Origin: JBDSTZ01 sp039927975
GTDB lineage: Bacteria; Pseudomonadota; Gammaproteobacteria; Burkholderiales; Burkholderiaceae_D
Reading direction: 5' to 3'
Length of the DNA: 18,028 nt
Assembly: GCA_039927975.1 (NCBI GenBank)
Contig: JBDSTZ010000312.1
Span: forward strand, 1 to 18,028
This document shows positions 14,520-18,028 of the stretch, one piece after another. The notes beneath the pieces were generated by a model. It did no database searches. It was given only the letters and a program-made list of their open reading frames with translations, and had not been told where the DNA came from. The position numbers were made by a program, and so were the translations under genes. Numbering within the stretch: position 1 is the stretch's first letter; the number at the start of each line of letters is the position of its first letter.

Positions 14520-16619
14520 TTACGCCGATTGCGGCAGTTTGGCTGCCAGATCCTTGAATTCATGCTCGAAGTCGAGCGTCTTGCGCTGGGTACTCATGGC
14601 CATCAGGGCGTGCGCGCCGCCCTCGCGGTCGCTGACCCAGATCCACAGGCGGCGCTCGCGGATGTAGAACATCGAGAACACGCCCAGCACGAGGAACAGG
14701 CAGCCGAGGTAGACCACGCCCTTGCCGGGCGAGCGCGACACCTGCAGGCCGGACGCCTTGATCTGCTCAAATTCATCGAGCTGGAGATACACCGGGGCGC
14801 CGTAGAACACGCTGTCGGACAGGGCGTTGGTGGCCAGTTGCAGGAAGCGCGCGTGGGTGTCGTCCTCGCTCACCGGCGCGAGGCCGTCCTTTACGCGCGC
14901 GCTTTGCCACAGCGCCCACAGGCCGCCGTTGAGCATCTTGACGAACACATCGGCCGCCTTGCGCTGCTCGTCCTCGCCGGCCTTGATGCTCTGAATGAAC
15001 TGCGACACGGCGATGTAGCCGCCGACCTGGCCATCGCCGGCGAACAGGGTCAGCATCTTCTCGGCCGAGTCGCGCAACTGGCGGCCGAGCTGGCCATCGG
15101 CCGCGGCCGGCATGGCGCGGCGGGCGTACTGTTCGGCGGCCCGGGCGCGCAGGGCCGGGTCGGCCAAGGCCGCGCGCAGGCGCATCCATTCGCGCACGCT
15201 GTGCTCGTCGTCGGCCGGAATGCGCAGATAGCTGAACGGATCGGCGGGCGAGGCGCGCACGCCGGCCAGGTACATCTGGGCGCCGTCGATCATCACCGGC
15301 TGCATGTAATTGTCGAATTCACGCGCCTGGCCGGTCTTGTCGCGCAGCTTGTACTGCACGCTCGGGCCGACGTTCTTCAAGTCCTTGTTGTTGGCGTTCT
15401 TGGCGGCCGAACCCGAATGCTTGTCGAGCGTGACGGCGAACTGCTCGCCCAGGCTCTGCTTCTTGGCGACGGCGCGCAGGTCCTCGCCGGCGCCGGTGTT
15501 CTCGACGTTGAAGACGCGCAGATTGCTCCATTCGACGGTGTAGGCCTCGTTCCCGCTCTTGAGTTCGGTGGCGGTGCCGACCACGCCATTGAGCGGCCCG
15601 GCCGCCGCGCTCTTGCCGGCCATCGGAAAGGCGGTCAGCTTGAGCTTGCTGCCGCCGTCCTCGATGCCCGACTGGTAGACCGCCACGCCCTTGTAGATCA
15701 GCGGTTCGTTGACCTTGATGGTGGCGGGAAAGCTGCGGCCGGTCTCGTGGTCCTTGACGATCACTTCGCTGGCGAACAGCTTGGGCATGCCGGTCGAATA
15801 GAAATCGACGTTGAATTTTTTCAGGAAAATCGTGAACGGCAAGTCCTGCACCAGCACGCCATCGCCTTCCGGAATGATGGCCGCGCTGCTGGACTGGCCC
15901 TCGGGGATGGTGGTGTTGCCTCGATAGGTGGGATTGCCCAGTCCCAGGCGGTGCTGCTGGGGAATGTCGGCAATCACGTCGCCACTGTTGGCCGAGACGG
16001 GCGTCTTGCCCATGAACCACAGCTGGAAGCGGATCGGCAGCGGCGAATCGAGCATGCCGCCGAGCAGGATGATGATGATCGCGCTGTGCGCGAAGATATA
16101 GCCGAACTTGTTGGCCGCGCCCTTTTTGGCGGCGACCAGGATGGCGCGCTCCTTGTCGACCAGCTTGACCTGGTAGCCGGCGTCGCGCAGGCGCCGCGCG
16201 CTCTGCTCGGCCAGGTCGGCGCGCGAGAGCGGCGCCGACCACACGGTCTTGTGGTGGAAGTTGCGCAGCGATTCCTCGCGCACGCTCTCGCGCCAGCTGC
16301 GCATGTCGCGGATCATGCGCGGGCCGTTGCGCACGATGCACAGGCCGGTCGAGAGGATCAGGAAGGCGAGGATCAGCAGAAACCACCAGGCCGTGTACAG
16401 CGAATACAAGCCCATCTTCTGGAACACTTCATACCAGAACGGCCCGAACTGGTTGATGTAGTTCGGCATCGGCTCGCCCTGCTTCATCACGGTGCCGATC
16501 ATCGCGGCGATCGCGATGATGACCAGCATGCTGATGGCAAAACGCATCGACGACACCAGCTCGACGGCGTCGGCCAGGCCGCGCCGCTGGGTCTTCAGTT
16601 CAATTCCGGTGGTGCTCAT
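14520..16619 (-). CDS. resB: ResB-family cytochrome c biogenesis protein
   Basis: Partner of CcsB (also called Ccs1) in System II heme delivery and apocytochrome handling. From the ATG at 16619 it is 699 residues. There are transmembrane segments at about 25-45 and 75-96, a third around FAHSAIIIILLGGML, then a large periplasmic domain, and a final helix at about GVVYLGCLFLVLGVFSMFY before a short cytoplasmic tail. MKQGEPMPNYINQFGPFWYE (about 45-64) is a strong ResB signature. An in-frame ATG 60 nt upstream would add 20 residues, but AGGA (16630-16633) before 16619 and the conserved N-terminus favour the shorter form. It probably forms a transcription unit with ccsB. Confidence 0.95.
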   Translation of the reverse strand: MSTTGIELKTQRRGLADAVELVSSMRFAISMLVIIAIAAMIGTVMKQGEPMPNYINQFGPFWYEVFQKMGLYSLYTAWWFLLILAFLILSTGLCIVRNGPRMIRDMRSWRESVREESLRNFHHKTVWSAPLSRADLAEQSARRLRDAGYQVKLVDKERAILVAAKKGAANKFGYIFAHSAIIIILLGGMLDSPLPIRFQLWFMGKTPVSANSGDVIADIPQQHRLGLGNPTYRGNTTIPEGQSSSAAIIPEGDGVLVQDLPFTIFLKKFNVDFYSTGMPKLFASEVIVKDHETGRSFPATIKVNEPLIYKGVAVYQSGIEDGGSKLKLTAFPMAGKSAAAGPLNGVVGTATELKSGNEAYTVEWSNLRVFNVENTGAGEDLRAVAKKQSLGEQFAVTLDKHSGSAAKNANNKDLKNVGPSVQYKLRDKTGQAREFDNYMQPVMIDGAQMYLAGVRASPADPFSYLRIPADDEHSVREWMRLRAALADPALRARAAEQYARRAMPAAADGQLGRQLRDSAEKMLTLFAGDGQVGGYIAVSQFIQSIKAGEDEQRKAADVFVKMLNGGLWALWQSARVKDGLAPVSEDDTHARFLQLATNALSDSVFYGAPVYLQLDEFEQIKASGLQVSRSPGKGVVYLGCLFLVLGVFSMFYIRERRLWIWVSDREGGAHALMAMSTQRKTLDFEHEFKDLAAKLPQSA

Positions 16620-16677
16620 GCTTGTCAATTCCTGTGTGCGGCTCGCGCCACGGCGGGCCATCGGCGAGCATACCAAC

Positions 16678-16709
16678 AAAAAGGGCAGCCCGCTTACGCT
16701 GCCGCCCTT
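16678..16709 (-). terminator. Rho-independent terminator downstream of the cytochrome c gene
   Basis: On the minus strand AAGGGC-GGC-AGC pairs with GCT-GCCCTT around a short loop, with a three-base bulge, followed by TTTTT (16678-16682). It is about 45 bp after the cytochrome c stop and before resB, so it should separate the two transcription units. Confidence 0.75.
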
Positions 16710-16754
16710 CTGGTATTGCCGCTGCGCGCCGGTGCGGGCGCGCGCGCCGCCGTC

Positions 16755-17450
16755 TTACTTGAGGCCGGCGATGTAATCGGCCACGGCCTGCATTTCCTCG
16801 TCGGTCATGCGCTTGGCCAAGGCGGTCATCTGCACGCTGTTCTTGCGCGCGCCCTTGTTGAAGGCGGTCAGCTGGGCGTAGGTGTAATCGTAGTGTTGTC
16901 CGGCCAGGCGTGGATACTGGGCAGGAATGCCGGCGCCGGTGGCGCCATGGCAGCCGGCGCAGGCCGCCACGCCACGGTCGCGCACGCCGCCGCGATAAAT
17001 CGCCTTGCCGAGCGCGATGGTGTCCTTGTTCTTGGCGGCGCCGGGCTTTTGCTTCTGGGCCGACACGTAGGCGGCGATGTTTTTCTTTTCCTCGTCGCTG
17101 AGCGCCTTGGCGTACGGCGTCATGACCGGGTTGACGCGGTTCGGCGTGGTGAAGTCGACCAGCTGCTTGTAGACGTAACCTTCGATCTGGGCGGCCAGCT
17201 TGGGGTTGGTGGCGATGGTCGAATTGCCGGCCGCGCCGTGGCAGGAGGCGCAGGCGGGAACGCCGCGCGCGGCGTCGCCGGCGTCGTACAGGGTGCCGCC
17301 TTTGGCCGCATCGGCCTTGACGGGGGCGGGAGCGGCGCCGTGGGCGGGCGCGGCGGCGCCATGCTCGGCCGGTTTTTCTACAGCTGCCGATACCAGTCTG
17401 GTCAAGGCCAGGGTTGCTACCAACACGGACTTCAAAAACGCACGATTCAT
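16755..17450 (-). CDS. Diheme cytochrome c4-type protein
   Basis: Periplasmic electron carrier with two c-type heme domains, likely donating to terminal oxidases. The 231-residue product has a Sec signal (about 1-23), an Ala/Pro/His-rich linker (about 24-48), heme site 1 CASCH at 67-71 and heme site 2 CAGCH at 164-168. Each is followed by a domain with a candidate Met ligand, Met110 (NPVMTPYAKAL) and Met208 (VQMTALAKRM). The repeated pattern with YAxAL/LAKRM and a DEE helix at each domain end fits cytochrome c4. AGGG (17458-17461), 7 nt before the ATG, supports the start. It has its own promoter and terminator and sits next to the ResB/CcsB genes that would mature it. Confidence 0.93.
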   Translation of the reverse strand: MNRAFLKSVLVATLALTRLVSAAVEKPAEHGAAAPAHGAAPAPVKADAAKGGTLYDAGDAARGVPACASCHGAAGNSTIATNPKLAAQIEGYVYKQLVDFTTPNRVNPVMTPYAKALSDEEKKNIAAYVSAQKQKPGAAKNKDTIALGKAIYRGGVRDRGVAACAGCHGATGAGIPAQYPRLAGQHYDYTYAQLTAFNKGARKNSVQMTALAKRMTDEEMQAVADYIAGLK

Positions 17451-17481
17451 TCAAACACCCTGAGACGATTAGTAAGTTAGT

Positions 17482-17510
17482 TTTATAGGAATTCCGGGCA
17501 GGGCAAGCAA
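17482..17510 (-). promoter_or_regulatory. Sigma-70 promoter for the cytochrome c4 gene
   Basis: On the minus strand, -35 TTGCTT (17505-17510) and -10 TATAAA (17482-17487) are separated by exactly 17 bp, predicting a start near 17475 and a leader of about 25 nt. This is the best promoter-like sequence in the 187-bp divergent region. Confidence 0.6.
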
Positions 17511-17557
17511 CAGCCGCGCTGGGCGGAGAACTTGTCTGCACGCTATAACCTTTTGCG

Positions 17558-17589
17558 TTGCAACAATTCGTAACCCCTTATTGTACAAT
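17558..17589 (+). promoter_or_regulatory. Possible engB promoter
   Basis: -10 TACAAT (17584-17589) lies about 48 nt before the engB ATG. The nearest -35-like hexamer TTGCAA (17558-17563) is 20 bp away, longer than ideal, so only the -10 is reasonably supported. Confidence 0.4.
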
Positions 17590-17637
17590 AGCTTTCTCGC
17601 GTTATCGCCCCCTTTTGTTGCAATTTCTGCCCATTCC

Positions 17638-18028
17638 ATGTCCAAACTCTGGCAAGCCCGCTTCTTCACGACCGTCAATCAACTGCGCGATCTGCCCGAC
17701 ACCAAGGCGCCCGAGATCGCCTTTGCCGGCCGCTCGAACGCCGGCAAATCGACCGCGATCAACATTCTGACCAATCAGAAGGGCCTCGCGTTCGCCTCGA
17801 AAACGCCGGGCCGCACCCAGCACATCAATTACTTCTCGATCGGCGGCGCCCACGTCGGCCAGCACCGCAAGGACCCGACCATCGTCGACGAGATCGAAGC
17901 GCTGCTGGTCGACCTGCCCGGCTACGGCTACGCCGAAGTGTCGGGCTCGGCCAAGCTGCACTGGCAAAAGCTGCTGGGCGACTACGTGCAGCGCCGCGAG
18001 CAACTGGCCGCGCTGGTGCTGATCATGG
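17638..18028 (+). CDS. engB: Ribosome biogenesis GTPase EngB/YihA/YsxC (N-terminal 130 codons; cut by the right edge)
   Basis: Essential TRAFAC-class GTPase that acts in late large-subunit ribosome assembly. Present are the P-loop G1 motif GRSNAGKS at 31-38, the switch-I region KTPGRTQHINYF (about 55-66) with its conserved Thr, and G3 in LVDLPGYGYAEVS. The NKxD and SAK motifs lie beyond the window. Between switch I and G3 the protein has a short insert (GGAHVGQHRKDPTIVDEIEA), somewhat longer than in the E. coli protein. The start at 17638 matches the expected MSKLWQARFFTTVNQL. No clear SD is seen. It is divergent from the cytochrome c4 gene, a common betaproteobacterial pairing. Confidence 0.95.
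   Translation, partial: MSKLWQARFFTTVNQLRDLPDTKAPEIAFAGRSNAGKSTAINILTNQKGLAFASKTPGRTQHINYFSIGGAHVGQHRKDPTIVDEIEALLVDLPGYGYAEVSGSAKLHWQKLLGDYVQRREQLAALVLIM

Noticed and set aside
13437..17480. A 1347-codon open frame on the plus strand opposite ccsB, resB and the cytochrome c gene
   Set aside because: It is the GC-rich antisense shadow of well-identified genes: the composition is His/Arg/Gly/Ala-skewed with no domains, and it crosses three genes and a terminator.
1..18028. CRISPR arrays, tRNA or rRNA genes, riboswitches, replication origins
   Set aside because: No regularly spaced repeat array, tRNA-like T-loop plus acceptor pattern, rRNA signature or DnaA-box cluster was recognised when reading both strands.

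Overview
The window is GC-rich chromosomal DNA (roughly two-thirds G+C by eye) from a betaproteobacterium. It most resembles Oxalobacteraceae (Massilia, Duganella, Janthinobacterium and relatives). That assignment is an inference from protein style and gene neighbourhoods: pilMNOPQ divergent from a class A PBP gene, cyaY next to an lptM-like lipoprotein gene and lysA, and engB, cytochrome c4, resB and ccsB in a row. Most of the window is conserved housekeeping sequence. One short accessory island sits at about 9.28-11.56 kb.

Layout. (1) 1-4417, minus strand: the type IV pilus operon pilM-N-O-P-Q. It is translationally coupled throughout by ATGA or TAATG overlaps, and pilQ runs off the left edge. 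(2) 4418-4913: a 496-bp divergent intergenic region with an imperfect 39-bp direct repeat pair, a TGCAA dyad upstream of pilM, and a TATAAT box for the next gene. (3) 4914-7265, plus: mrcA/ponA (PBP1A). (4) 7287-7613, minus: cyaY. Divergent from it, on the plus strand, are an LptM-type small lipoprotein gene and lysA (to 9179). (5) 9278-11555, minus: two full-length Rpn-family (Transposase_31, PD-(D/E)XK) nuclease genes and a decayed fragment of a third. (6) 11598-13213, minus: msrQ and msrP, the periplasmic methionine sulfoxide reductase system. (7) 13305-16619, minus: ccsB and resB, System II cytochrome c maturation. (8) 16755-17450, minus: a diheme cytochrome c4-type protein with its own promoter and a terminator. 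(9) 17638 to the right edge, plus: engB/yihA, truncated.

How the genes fit together. ResB and CcsB attach heme to periplasmic c-type cytochromes, of which the adjacent diheme protein is an obvious client. MsrQ passes electrons from the membrane to the Tat-exported molybdoenzyme MsrP. The PilMNOP alignment complex docks on the PilQ secretin. PBP1A builds peptidoglycan.

Most interesting region. All three rpn copies keep a strong Shine-Dalgarno sequence (GGAGGAG) 5-6 nt before an internal ATG at the start of the C-terminal domain. This is the architecture expected of the gene-within-gene toxin-antitoxin systems described for E. coli Rpn proteins, where a separately translated small C-terminal protein (RpnS) restrains the long nuclease (RpnL). 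In the middle copy a one-base shift lies between this internal SD and ATG, so the nuclease domain and the putative antitoxin are now in different frames. A four-residue repeat in the small protein also differs in number between copies. Flanking sequence, including a decayed msrQ 3' end, shows the array arose by tandem duplication next to msrQ.
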